In this document: in pieces, positions 8,746 through 16,020 of the stretch
Numbering within the stretch: the stretch's first letter is position 1
How the letters are laid out: each line of letters begins with the position of its first letter
Source: Hyphomicrobiales bacterium
GTDB lineage: Bacteria > Pseudomonadota > Alphaproteobacteria > Rhizobiales > Beijerinckiaceae
DNA: 35,150 nucleotides
NCBI GenBank assembly: GCA_900473415.1
Contig: UCLR01000031.1
Coordinates: 1-35,150, forward strand
Direction of reading: 5' to 3'
Program-made: the position numbers and the translations under genes
Notes under the pieces: model-generated
What the model saw: only the letters and a program-made list of their open reading frames with translations
The model's database searches: none
Told to the model about the DNA's origin: nothing

Positions 8746-9114
8746 TCAGCTGTTGCCGCGGTGGTCCCGGTCCGCGAGCCAAAGCCGCAACGCCTCGGCG
8801 TTGTTGCGGGTATCGTCCTTCGCCGCATAGAGCAGTGTGACGGGGCCGCCCTTGCGCTTTTCGTCGAGGATGGCGAGCGCTGCCTGGGCGGCGGCGGCGC
8901 CGAGCTCAGTCGCGTAGGCTGCCCGGAACTCCTCCCAGCGTTCGGGATTGCCGTGGAATTCGCGCCGCAGCGCATCGCTGGGGGCGATGTCCTTGAGCCA
9001 GAGCCCGATCCTGTCCTTGGTGACGCCGCGCGGCCAGAGCCGGTCGACCAGGATGCGGGTGCCGTCCTTGGGTGAGGGCGGATCGTAGACGCGCTTGACG
9101 AGAAGCTGAGACAT
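8746..9114 (-). CDS. DUF488 family protein
   Basis: A 122-residue protein of the DUF488 family (YeaO-like), widespread and without a proven activity. The signature segments are VKRVYDPPSPKDGTRILVDRLWPRGV at the N-terminus, the APSDALRREFHGNPERWEEF block in the middle, and the C-terminal VTLLYAAKDDTRNNAEALR. It starts nine bases after the stop of radC on the same strand, so the two are probably cotranscribed, but nothing in the sequence ties it to DNA repair. The family call is secure. Confidence 0.88.
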   Translation of the reverse strand: MSQLLVKRVYDPPSPKDGTRILVDRLWPRGVTKDRIGLWLKDIAPSDALRREFHGNPERWEEFRAAYATELGAAAAQAALAILDEKRKGGPVTLLYAAKDDTRNNAEALRLWLADRDHRGNS

Positions 9115-9123
9115 GGCAGCCTC

Positions 9124-9834
9124 CTAGATCAGTCCGAGGCTGCGAAAGCTAGCATGGCCGTCGCGACCGACGACGATGTGGTCATGGATGGCGATGCCGA
9201 GCGGCTTGGCGATGTCGACCAGCTCGCGGGTCATCCGCATGTCGGCGCCCGACGGCGTCGGGTCGCCGGAGGGGTGATTGTGAACCAGAATGATCGCGGA
9301 GGCCGAGAGCTCCAGCGCCCGGCGCATCACCTCGCGCGGGTAGACGGGTGTGTGGTCGACCGTGCCCGTCTGTTGCACCTCGTCGGCGATCAGCGCGTTC
9401 TTCTTGTCGAGGAAGAGGATGCGGAACTGCTCGCGCTCGGCGAAGGCCATCGCCATGCGGCAATAGTCCAGCACCGAGGACCATGACGACAGGACGGGCC
9501 GCTTTGCGACCGCGCCTTTGGCCATGCGCTGCAGAGCGGCCTCGACGATCTTGAGGTCGAGCGCCACGCCTTCGCCGACGCCCTTCACCTCGGTCAGGCG
9601 ATGGGTCGGCGCGGCCAGCACTTCGGCGAAGGAGCCGAAGCGCTGGATCAGCTCCTTGGCGAGCGGCTTCACGTCGCGCTGCGGGATCGAGCGGAAGAGC
9701 AGGAGTTCCAGCAACTCGTAGTCGGGCAGCGCCTCGGCGCCGGCCTCCTGGAAACGGGCACGTAGGCGCTCGCGATGCCCGTGGTAATGCAGCTCATGGT
9801 TGTTCTGGGCGGATATGTGCAATTTTTTTGACAC
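9124..9834 (-). CDS. radC: RadC family JAB-domain protein
   Basis: A 236-residue RadC protein. The N-terminal half carries a helix-hairpin-helix-like stretch ([16 protein letters not shown]), and the C-terminal half is a JAB/MPN metalloprotease-like domain with the metal motif [14 protein letters not shown]. The name comes from an E. coli locus, but a role in DNA repair is not established. The start is a GTG at 9834; a TAA lies in frame just upstream, so no longer start exists. In related genomes radC usually follows map directly. Here a divergent SGNH-hydrolase gene lies between them, which suggests an insertion. DUF488 follows nine bases downstream. Confidence 0.9.
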   Translation of the reverse strand: MSKKLHISAQNNHELHYHGHRERLRARFQEAGAEALPDYELLELLLFRSIPQRDVKPLAKELIQRFGSFAEVLAAPTHRLTEVKGVGEGVALDLKIVEAALQRMAKGAVAKRPVLSSWSSVLDYCRMAMAFAEREQFRILFLDKKNALIADEVQQTGTVDHTPVYPREVMRRALELSASAIILVHNHPSGDPTPSGADMRMTRELVDIAKPLGIAIHDHIVVGRDGHASFRSLGLI

Positions 9835-9856
9835 GTTCCGTTACGTCTGCTCTGAT
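9828..9856 (+). promoter_or_regulatory. Putative sigma70-type promoter for the SGNH hydrolase gene
   Basis: TTGACA at 9828-9833 and TCTGAT at 9851-9856 are separated by 17 bases, a good vegetative promoter layout reading into the plus-strand gene that starts at 9889. The -35 box overlaps the radC GTG start codon on the other strand. Predicted by pattern only. Confidence 0.4.
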
Positions 9857-9888
9857 TAATGGGGGCTGGCGTCCATGGGAGAAACCCA

Positions 9889-10877
9889 ATGGCGGCCAAG
9901 CTCTCATTAGCAAAGCTCATCGCGCAAGTTGAAAACGGCGAATTATCTGCCGAAGCGGCGAAGCGTTATTTCCTGATCGACAAGAGCAGCAGGGTAGCGT
10001 TCTCTCCGGCACTCCGGTTCAATCCACGCACCGTCGACATCACCGGCCTCGAAAGCTCGGCTGAGGTCGTGGCGACCGCGCTCGCCCGCGATATCGACCT
10101 CGCGGACGCTCGGGCACGCGCGGCCGAGCGTCCGCGATCCTTCGCGCTGAAGGCCTATGGCGCGAAAGATGCCGTGGCGGCCGCCGAGCTCGGCGCAACG
10201 ATCCTGGCGGAGGGTGATTCCTGGTTCGATCTGCCGCCCTTCATCTATCCGCGCACGCTGATCGACTTCCTTGGCCGGACGCATCGCGTGGTGACGCTGG
10301 CCAAATGGGGAGACACGCTGGAAGGGATGCTTGCGAAGAAGGAATTCGTCGAGCCGCTGCGCACCGGCGCCTTCAAGCATTTCCTGTTCTCAGGAGGCGG
10401 CACGATATCGTCGGCGGGGGCCATATCGAGGTCTTCCTGCGGCAGTTCGACATCGCCCATACCGACCCGAGCGACGCGGCCTGGTACGTCAACGACCAGT
10501 TCGTCCTCGCATTGGACAAGGTCATGGGCCTCTACAGGGAATTGCTGAAGATCGTGCGGCGCGTGTCGCCCGCGACGAAGCTGCTCGTTCACGGCTACGC
10601 CTATGCCATTCCCCAGCGGGATGGCCCATGGCTGGGCAAGGGGATGGAATTCCGCGGCCTGCATCCGGCCTACAGACCCGACCTCTGCAGGGCGATCATC
10701 GCGGTGATGATCGATGCCTTCAATGCGAGGCTCGCGCTGTTCGCTCAGCAGTCGAACGGTGACGTCATCCACGTCGCTTTGCGCGAGTTCGCGAGCAAGG
10801 GCGAGTGGTTCGACGAGCTGCACGCACGAGAGATCGCGACGGAGCGGTTCGCCGACGCGTTCGACCACGCTCTCTGA
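9889..10877 (+). pseudogene. SGNH/GDSL-type hydrolase, frameshifted
   Basis: Two overlapping frames together encode a protein of about 329 residues. The first frame (from ATG 9889, with GGGAGA upstream) holds the block I motif EGDSWFD. It runs to FLFSGGG and then loses sense. The second frame picks up at DIVGGGHIEVFLRQFD near 10404 and continues to the stop at 10877. At 10401-10403 the sequence reads GGCGGCACGAT; restoring one A gives GGC GGC AAC GAT, that is the G-G-N-D block III motif of SGNH hydrolases. The break therefore falls exactly in a catalytic block. It is a single-base deletion or a sequencing error. The gene sits between map and radC in opposite orientation, so it is likely acquired. 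Substrate unknown. Confidence 0.75.
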
Positions 10878-10913
10878 GCACGAAGGCGGCCGCAGGCGGG
10901 CCGCCAATCCCGC

Positions 10914-11738
10914 TCACCTGGCGGCGAGCGGATTGAAGAGCCCGGCGGGCGAGAGCGTGAAGATCTCGCAACCCGTCTCGGTGACGCCGATCTGGTGTTC
11001 GAACTGGGCGGAGAGCGAACGGTCCCGGGTCACTGCAGTCCAGCCGTCCGAGAGCACCTTCACGCCCGGCTTGCCGAGATTGATCATCGGCTCGATGGTG
11101 AAGACCATGCCGGGCTTGAGCTCGATGCCCTCGCCGGGGCTGCCGTAGTGCAGGATGTTCGGCGCGTCGTGGAAGAGCTGGCCGATGCCGTGGCCGCAGA
11201 AGTCCCGCACCACCGAGCAGCGCTCGGCCTCGGCATAGCGCTGGATGGCGAAGCCGATGTCGCCGGTCGTGGCGCCGGCCCGCACGGCCTTGATGCCGCG
11301 CATCAGGCTCTCATGGGTGATCTCGACCAGCCGCTCGGCTTTGCGCGAGATTTCGCCGACGCCGTACATGCGGCTCGAGTCGCCGTGCCAGCCATCGACG
11401 ATCAGCGTGTAGTCGATGTTGAGGATATCGCCCTCGCGCAACGGCTTGTCGTCCGGGATGCCGTGGCAAACGACGTGGTTGATCGAGGTGCAGATCGACT
11501 TGGTGTAGCCGCGGTAGAACAGCGTCGCCGGAAAGGCGCCGTGATCCATGGCGAACTGGAAGGCGAGCTCGTCGAGGCGCTGCGTGGTGACGCCCGGCTT
11601 GACATAAGAGCCGAGCATGTCGAGGCCCTCGGCCGTCAGACGGCCGGCCTTATGCAGGGCCGCGAAGGCCTCGGGGCCATGAATCTTGATGGCCGGCTCG
11701 CGCGAGCGCGAGCGTCCCAGTGCTTCTTCGAATGTCAT
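10914..11738 (-). CDS. map: Type I methionine aminopeptidase
   Basis: A 274-residue cytoplasmic metalloprotease that removes the initiator Met from nascent proteins. The pita-bread fold metal ligands are visible: two Asp in ILNIDYTLIVDGWHGDSSRM, His in FCGHGIGQLFH, Glu in MVFTIEPM, and Glu in QFEHQIGVTE. The segment INHVVCHGIPD carries the conserved substrate-side His. Length and start agree with the family. It is normally next to radC in this group of bacteria; here the broken SGNH hydrolase gene lies between. The adjacent FkbM gene is divergent, so the 109-base gap upstream of map likely contains promoters for both. Confidence 0.95.
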   Translation of the reverse strand: MTFEEALGRSRSREPAIKIHGPEAFAALHKAGRLTAEGLDMLGSYVKPGVTTQRLDELAFQFAMDHGAFPATLFYRGYTKSICTSINHVVCHGIPDDKPLREGDILNIDYTLIVDGWHGDSSRMYGVGEISRKAERLVEITHESLMRGIKAVRAGATTGDIGFAIQRYAEAERCSVVRDFCGHGIGQLFHDAPNILHYGSPGEGIELKPGMVFTIEPMINLGKPGVKVLSDGWTAVTRDRSLSAQFEHQIGVTETGCEIFTLSPAGLFNPLAAR

Positions 11739-11847
11739 CGCGCGCGGAAAACTCCTCAGGTTCTTTATCTATTGCGTTTGACCGGTAGTGCAAGCCGATT
11801 GCGCGCACGGCTGGCGCGGGGGCGCAGCGCGGTGTATCAGGCGCCGC

Positions 11848-12702
11848 ATGGCCATCCCAGAACAGTCCCAGGCGGAAGACCGGCCCTTCGGTGCCTTCGC
11901 GCCGAAAGCCTATCTCGCCCGTATCATCGCATGGACGCGCGCGGCGTCCGACAGTTTTCTCGGGCGCAAGTTCGCCTATGCGTTGCGGCGGCTGGGCCTC
12001 CGCTCGCTCGACGGCGCGCCCGTCGACATCGAGGCGCTGGGGGCTCGGATGCGGCTCTACCCCGACGGCAATGTCTGCGAGAAGCGCGTGCTGTTCACGC
12101 CGCAATATTTCGATGCGACCGAGCGCGAGATGCTGGCGGCGCGGCTGCGCGAAGGCTTCACCTTCATCGATGTCGGCGCGAATATCGGGGCCTATTCGCT
12201 TTTTGTGGCGGCCCGGGCCGGGCGAAGCGCCCGCATCCTGGCGGTGGAGCCGCAGCCGGAGATCTTTGCGCGGCTCGCCTTCAACATCGCGCAGAACCCC
12301 TTCGGCACGGTCAAGGCCGTGGCCTGCGCGCTGGCCGACAAGCCTGGCGAACTCACCCTGTTCATCGACACCGCCAACCGCGGCGAGTCGAGCGTGCGCA
12401 TCCTGAATTCGAGCACCGCCACGGCCGTCAAGGTGCCGGCGATGACGCTGCTCGCGCTGGTGCAGGGCGAGGGCTATGACCGCATCGACGCGATCAAGCT
12501 CGATGTCGAAGGAGCGGAGGACATCATCCTCGAACCCTTCCTGCGGGACGCGCCGGAGGCGCTCTGGCCCGGCTTCATCATCATCGAGGATTCGCGCCAG
12601 CGCTGGCAGAGCGACCTCGTCGGGCTGCTTGGGCGCAACGGTTACAAGCTCGTGGTGCAGACGCGGCTGAATCTCGTCTTCGAACGCAAGCCTTCCGTCT
12701 GA
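11848..12702 (+). CDS. FkbM family SAM-dependent methyltransferase
   Basis: A 284-residue methyltransferase of the FkbM family, which methylates hydroxyl groups on sugars or secondary metabolites; the substrate here is unknown. The SAM-binding motif I is FIDVGANIGAYSLFVA, followed by the acidic end of strand 2 in ILAVEPQPE and the family-typical IKLDVEGAE. The ATG at 11848 is preferred over a GTG at 11788 because the extra 20 residues would be rich in Cys and Arg and not family-like. It precedes the CinA-like gene by 11 bases, so the two may be cotranscribed, though no shared function is evident. Confidence 0.88.
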   Translation: MAIPEQSQAEDRPFGAFAPKAYLARIIAWTRAASDSFLGRKFAYALRRLGLRSLDGAPVDIEALGARMRLYPDGNVCEKRVLFTPQYFDATEREMLAARLREGFTFIDVGANIGAYSLFVAARAGRSARILAVEPQPEIFARLAFNIAQNPFGTVKAVACALADKPGELTLFIDTANRGESSVRILNSSTATAVKVPAMTLLALVQGEGYDRIDAIKLDVEGAEDIILEPFLRDAPEALWPGFIIIEDSRQRWQSDLVGLLGRNGYKLVVQTRLNLVFERKPSV

Positions 12703-12713
12703 GGAAACCTGCC

Positions 12714-13475
12714 ATGACCGCCACGGACAACCCTCACGGCTCGATCGTCACGGCCGCGATCCTGGTGATCGGCGACGAGATCCTGTCCGGGCGGACCAAG
12801 GACAAGAATATCGGCTACATCGCCGAATACCTCACCAATATCGGCATCGAGCTGCGCGAGGTGCGTGTGGTGCCGGACATCACCGACGAGATCGTCGCCG
12901 CGCTGAACGCGCTTCGCGGCCGCTACACCTATGTCTTCACGACCGGCGGCATCGGCCCGACCCATGACGACATCACGGCGGACTCCGTCGCCGCCGCCTT
13001 CGGCGTCTCGATCGACCACGATCCGCGCGCGGTGGCGATGCTGGCGGAGCGCTTTTCGCCGGCCGACCTGAACGAGGCGCGGATGCGGATGGCGCGGATT
13101 CCAGCCGGCGCCGAGCTCATCGCCAATTCGGTGTCGAAGGCGCCGGGCTTCAATATCGACAATGTCTATGTGATGGCCGGCGTTCCGGCGATCATGCAAG
13201 CGATGATGGATGTGGTCGGGCCGACGCTGAGGACCGGCCGGAAGGTGCTGTCCGACACGATCCGGGCCGGGCTGCGCGAGGGCGACATCGGCGGCCCGTT
13301 GGCCCTGATCGCCCAGGCCCATCCGGAGGTCTCGATCGGGTCCTATCCCTTCTGGTCCGAGACTGGCCCCGACACCAACATCGTCGTGCGCTCCCGTGAC
13401 GCGCAGAAGCTTGAAGCCGCGATGGCCGAGGTGAAGGCCATGGTCGAGGTCGAGCGGGCAAAGCTCTTGAGCTGA
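12714..13475 (+). CDS. CinA N-terminal-type (molybdopterin-binding) protein
   Basis: A 253-residue protein consisting of the MoCF-type domain found at the N-terminus of CinA (competence/damage-inducible protein A). Motifs are ILVIGDEILSGRTKDKN at the start and FTTGGIGPTHDDITAD, the characteristic glycine-rich loop. The C-terminal nicotinamide-nucleotide amidase domain of full CinA is missing, as is usual for this short subfamily in Alphaproteobacteria, so pyrophosphatase-type activity is the more likely role. It follows the FkbM gene by 11 bases on the same strand. Confidence 0.85.
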   Translation: MTATDNPHGSIVTAAILVIGDEILSGRTKDKNIGYIAEYLTNIGIELREVRVVPDITDEIVAALNALRGRYTYVFTTGGIGPTHDDITADSVAAAFGVSIDHDPRAVAMLAERFSPADLNEARMRMARIPAGAELIANSVSKAPGFNIDNVYVMAGVPAIMQAMMDVVGPTLRTGRKVLSDTIRAGLREGDIGGPLALIAQAHPEVSIGSYPFWSETGPDTNIVVRSRDAQKLEAAMAEVKAMVEVERAKLLS

Positions 13476-13655
13476 CTGCGCCGCGACGATCCGGATTGGG
13501 GATCGCTGGCGCGAAGCCTCTTGCCAGCCGCGCCTTGATAGGGTTTTCCGACACGAGCGGCGCCGTTGCGCCGACGCAAGCACGAGAGACGGATTTCCCG
13601 AGCGGATCGAGATGACCCGGTCGGCCCCGGCTCCAGCAGTCCGGAGCGTAGCGCC

Positions 13656-14165
13656 ATGGCCGAACCGACCTCGAACAAGGCTTTCCCGGTTTCCTGGGAT
13701 CAGTTCCACCGCGATGCCCGCGCACTCGCCTGGCGGCTGGCCGAGAAGGGCCCCTTCGAGGCGATGGTGTGCATCACGCGCGGCGGCCTCGTGCCGGCGG
13801 CGATCATCTGCCGCGAGCTGGGCCTGAGGCTGATCGAGACGGTCTGCGTCGCGAGCTATCACGATTACAAGAACCAGTCCGAGCTCAAGGTGCTCAAGGA
13901 CATCGCGCCGAACATCAAGGGCATCGGCGACGGCCGGGGCAAGGGCGTGCTCGTCGTCGACGATCTGACCGATACCGGCAAGACCGCCCGCGTCGTGCGC
14001 GAAATGCTGCCGAACGCGCATTTCGCCACGGTCTATGCAAAGCCCGCCGGCGTGCCCACGGTCGACACCTTCGTCACCGAGGTCAGCCAGGACACCTGGA
14101 TCTATTTCCCCTGGGATATGGGGCTCTCCTATGTCGAGCCCATCGCCAAGGGACATCAGGGCTGA
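13656..14165 (+). CDS. gpt: Xanthine phosphoribosyltransferase
   Basis: A 169-residue purine-salvage enzyme that transfers phosphoribose from PRPP to xanthine or guanine. The PRPP-binding signature [14 protein letters not shown] is intact. The N-terminal [16 protein letters not shown] segment and the C-terminal WIYFPWDMG, typical of Gpt, are present. The start at 13656 has GGAG about 8 bases upstream and fits the family length; an earlier in-frame ATG at 13566 would add non-family residues. The 180 bases upstream hold two small hairpins (13505-13528 and 13558-13573) without U tracts. I see no riboswitch I can name there. Confidence 0.93.
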   Translation: MAEPTSNKAFPVSWDQFHRDARALAWRLAEKGPFEAMVCITRGGLVPAAIICRELGLRLIETVCVASYHDYKNQSELKVLKDIAPNIKGIGDGRGKGVLVVDDLTDTGKTARVVREMLPNAHFATVYAKPAGVPTVDTFVTEVSQDTWIYFPWDMGLSYVEPIAKGHQG

Positions 14166-14180
14166 GGCGCCGGCCTCCGC

Positions 14181-15074
14181 TCAGCCCGCCGAGGGCGAGC
14201 GGAAGGCGATCAGCATGCCCGTCACCACGACCGCCATCCCGACCAGCTCGGTCGGGGTCGGGGTCTCGGCCAGGAAGAGGGCGCTGGCGGCCGCCGTCGC
14301 CACCGGCACCAGCGGCAGGAAGAGAGACGCCTTGCCGGCGCCCAGCGTCGCGACAGTGCGGGCGTACAGATAGAGCGCGACCACCCCGACCAGCACGCCC
14401 TGATAGACGGCTTGCAGCAGAACTTCCCGCAGGGGGACGTGCAGCAGGTTGATCGGCAGCACCAGCGCGAGCAGCGGCAGCAGAGGCACCGAGAGCAGGC
14501 AAGACGCCACGGTGATCTCCAGCGAGTTCAGCTTCCACTGCCTGGCCAGCAGGCCGAAGATCGACCAGAGCACCGCTACCAGCACGAAGAGCAGGTCGCC
14601 GATCCAGGCGTCGGGCCGGGCCGCCGTCGTGGCCAGCGCATCGCGGGAGAAGATCGCGATTCCGATGATGATGACACCGAGGCCCAGAAGCCGCATCCGT
14701 CCGGCGCGTTCGCCCGTGACAAGGAAGACCGCGAGTGCGGTGAAGACCGGGATCAGACCGGGCGAGATGATCGACGAATGCAGTGCCGGCGCGAAGGCGG
14801 CGCCACCGACGAGCGTCAAGCTGTAGAGCGGGCCGATCAGCAGTGCGATGACCCAGGCGCGCGGCCAGCCGATCGAGCCGACGGGGAAGGGGCGCATCCT
14901 CTTCAGCGCCCAGGGCAGCAGCACGGCCGAGGCCGCGAGAAAGCGCAGGATCGTCACATCCGCAGGCGAGAGCCCGACCAGCATGGCGTGCCGCGAGACG
15001 ACCGACTGCACGCCCCAGATCAGCGCGGTCGCGAGGCCGCAGAGAATGCCGAGCCATTGCGTGCGGGAAGTCAT
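14181..15074 (-). CDS. EamA/DMT family transporter
   Basis: A 297-residue inner-membrane protein made of two EamA repeats, each of about five hydrophobic helices, as in drug/metabolite exporters. The first repeat begins WLGILCGLATALIWGVQSVVSR and the second near WIGDLLFVLVAVLWSIFGLLAR. Charged loops between helices are short. The ATG at 15074 is preferred over a TTG at 15095, which has no ribosome-binding site. Substrate cannot be inferred. Its stop is 15 bases from that of gpt, so the two are convergent. Confidence 0.88.
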   Translation of the reverse strand: MTSRTQWLGILCGLATALIWGVQSVVSRHAMLVGLSPADVTILRFLAASAVLLPWALKRMRPFPVGSIGWPRAWVIALLIGPLYSLTLVGGAAFAPALHSSIISPGLIPVFTALAVFLVTGERAGRMRLLGLGVIIIGIAIFSRDALATTAARPDAWIGDLLFVLVAVLWSIFGLLARQWKLNSLEITVASCLLSVPLLPLLALVLPINLLHVPLREVLLQAVYQGVLVGVVALYLYARTVATLGAGKASLFLPLVPVATAAASALFLAETPTPTELVGMAVVVTGMLIAFRSPSAG

Positions 15075-15227
15075 GAACTCGGCGGCTTTCGGCAAGCGGT
15101 GTCGGCAGGGAGGGACAATCGCGCGCCGCTATGCCCTCGGCGCGCGCTGGCGACAACCCGCCTCGGAGAGGATGCCGGGATGCTCCCGCCGCAGGCAGTG
15201 CCGTCCACTGCGCGTGCCACTCCGTGG

Positions 15228-15842
15228 TCAGCCGCTTGCGTCGCTCTGGCCGGCCATCAGCTTCTCGGCATAGGCGCGGATATCCGCCGGCCAGCTGCGA
15301 CTGTGCTCCGCGAAGCGCTCGCGGTCAGCGGCGAAGAGCGCGCGGGAGGCCTCCTCGAAACCTTCGCGATCGCCCGCGATGGCCGAGATGAAGGCATAGG
15401 CCGCGGTCTGCGCGGCCCGTTCCCGGCTGCGCCCACCATCGTTGCGGCGGGCCTCGTCGACCAGCCGCCGCAGCGCCTGTGACGCGCCACCCGGCTGCAG
15501 CGCGAGCCAGTCCCAATGGCGCGGCAGCAGGGTTACCTCGCGTGCGACCACGCCCAGCTTGGGTCGGCCCCGGCCACGCGATGTTTCCCCGCCATCGGGC
15601 TGTGGCGCGGCTTGTGCGGTTTCGCCCGCCGGAGCGGATAGTCGGGCCGTGATCTCGGCATCGCTGCCGCGCAGGTCGAGATCGATGACCTTTCCGGTCG
15701 CGTCGTCGAAGCTGAGGATGGCGGCGGTGGGATCGGCCGCAAGCGCCGCTTTCACAGCGAGCGCGACCTCGACCAGCGGGCCGCTCGCGATGCGTCGGGC
15801 GTCGTGGAAGGCGGTGCAGGATCTGGGCGAATGAACGGACAT
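15228..15842 (-). CDS. DUF2239 family protein
   Basis: A 204-residue protein of the DUF2239 family, of unknown function, common in Proteobacteria. The N-terminal part is alpha/beta (TAFHDARRIASGPLVEVALAVKAAL, ILSFDDATGKVIDLDLRG). A Pro/Gly-rich linker (about residues 75-92) leads to a helical C-terminal part beginning RPKLGVVAREVTLLPRHWDWLALQPGGASQALRRLVDEAR, which looks suited to binding nucleic acid or another protein. GGAG lies 8 bases before the ATG. It is divergent from the PEP carboxylase-like gene, and palindromic operator-like sequences lie between them. Confidence 0.85.
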   Translation of the reverse strand: MSVHSPRSCTAFHDARRIASGPLVEVALAVKAALAADPTAAILSFDDATGKVIDLDLRGSDAEITARLSAPAGETAQAAPQPDGGETSRGRGRPKLGVVAREVTLLPRHWDWLALQPGGASQALRRLVDEARRNDGGRSRERAAQTAAYAFISAIAGDREGFEEASRALFAADRERFAEHSRSWPADIRAYAEKLMAGQSDASG

Positions 15843-15865
15843 CGGTGCTCCTCGATTGCAGGTTT

Positions 15866-15907
15866 ATTACCCGGGTGATTTGCTCGGCGCAATATAATCC
15901 GGGTAGA
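15866..15907. promoter_or_regulatory. Paired palindromic operator-like sites
   Basis: ATTACCCGGGTGAT at 15866-15879 is symmetrical at 12 of 14 positions. A degenerate copy, ATAATCCGGGTAGA, lies at 15894-15907, with centres 28 bases apart. They are in the 178-base gap between the divergent DUF2239 and PEP carboxylase-like genes, 24 bases upstream of the DUF2239 start. Likely a transcription-factor site; the regulator is unknown. Confidence 0.4.
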
Positions 15908-16020
15908 AAATATTCGAGGAGCCATCGCGCTTCCGGCTTGCGGCGATGGTCGCGCGATGCTGCAATGCAGCAAGCTCCGGCCGCGCTGGCGAAGTCGGGC
16001 GCACCACGGGAGGGGTGGTC

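Noticed and set aside
10381..10420. Programmed ribosomal frameshift in the SGNH hydrolase
   Set aside because: There is no slippery sequence or following pseudoknot that I can see, and a simple missing A restores the catalytic motif.
10995..12479. A 494-codon plus-strand open frame across map and FkbM
   Set aside because: It covers map on the other strand and then FkbM in a wrong frame; both of those have clear catalytic motifs, and this frame has none.
13476..13655. Xanthine-type riboswitch ahead of gpt
   Set aside because: Two small hairpins are present, but I could not match them to a riboswitch consensus; the salvage gene alone is not enough evidence.
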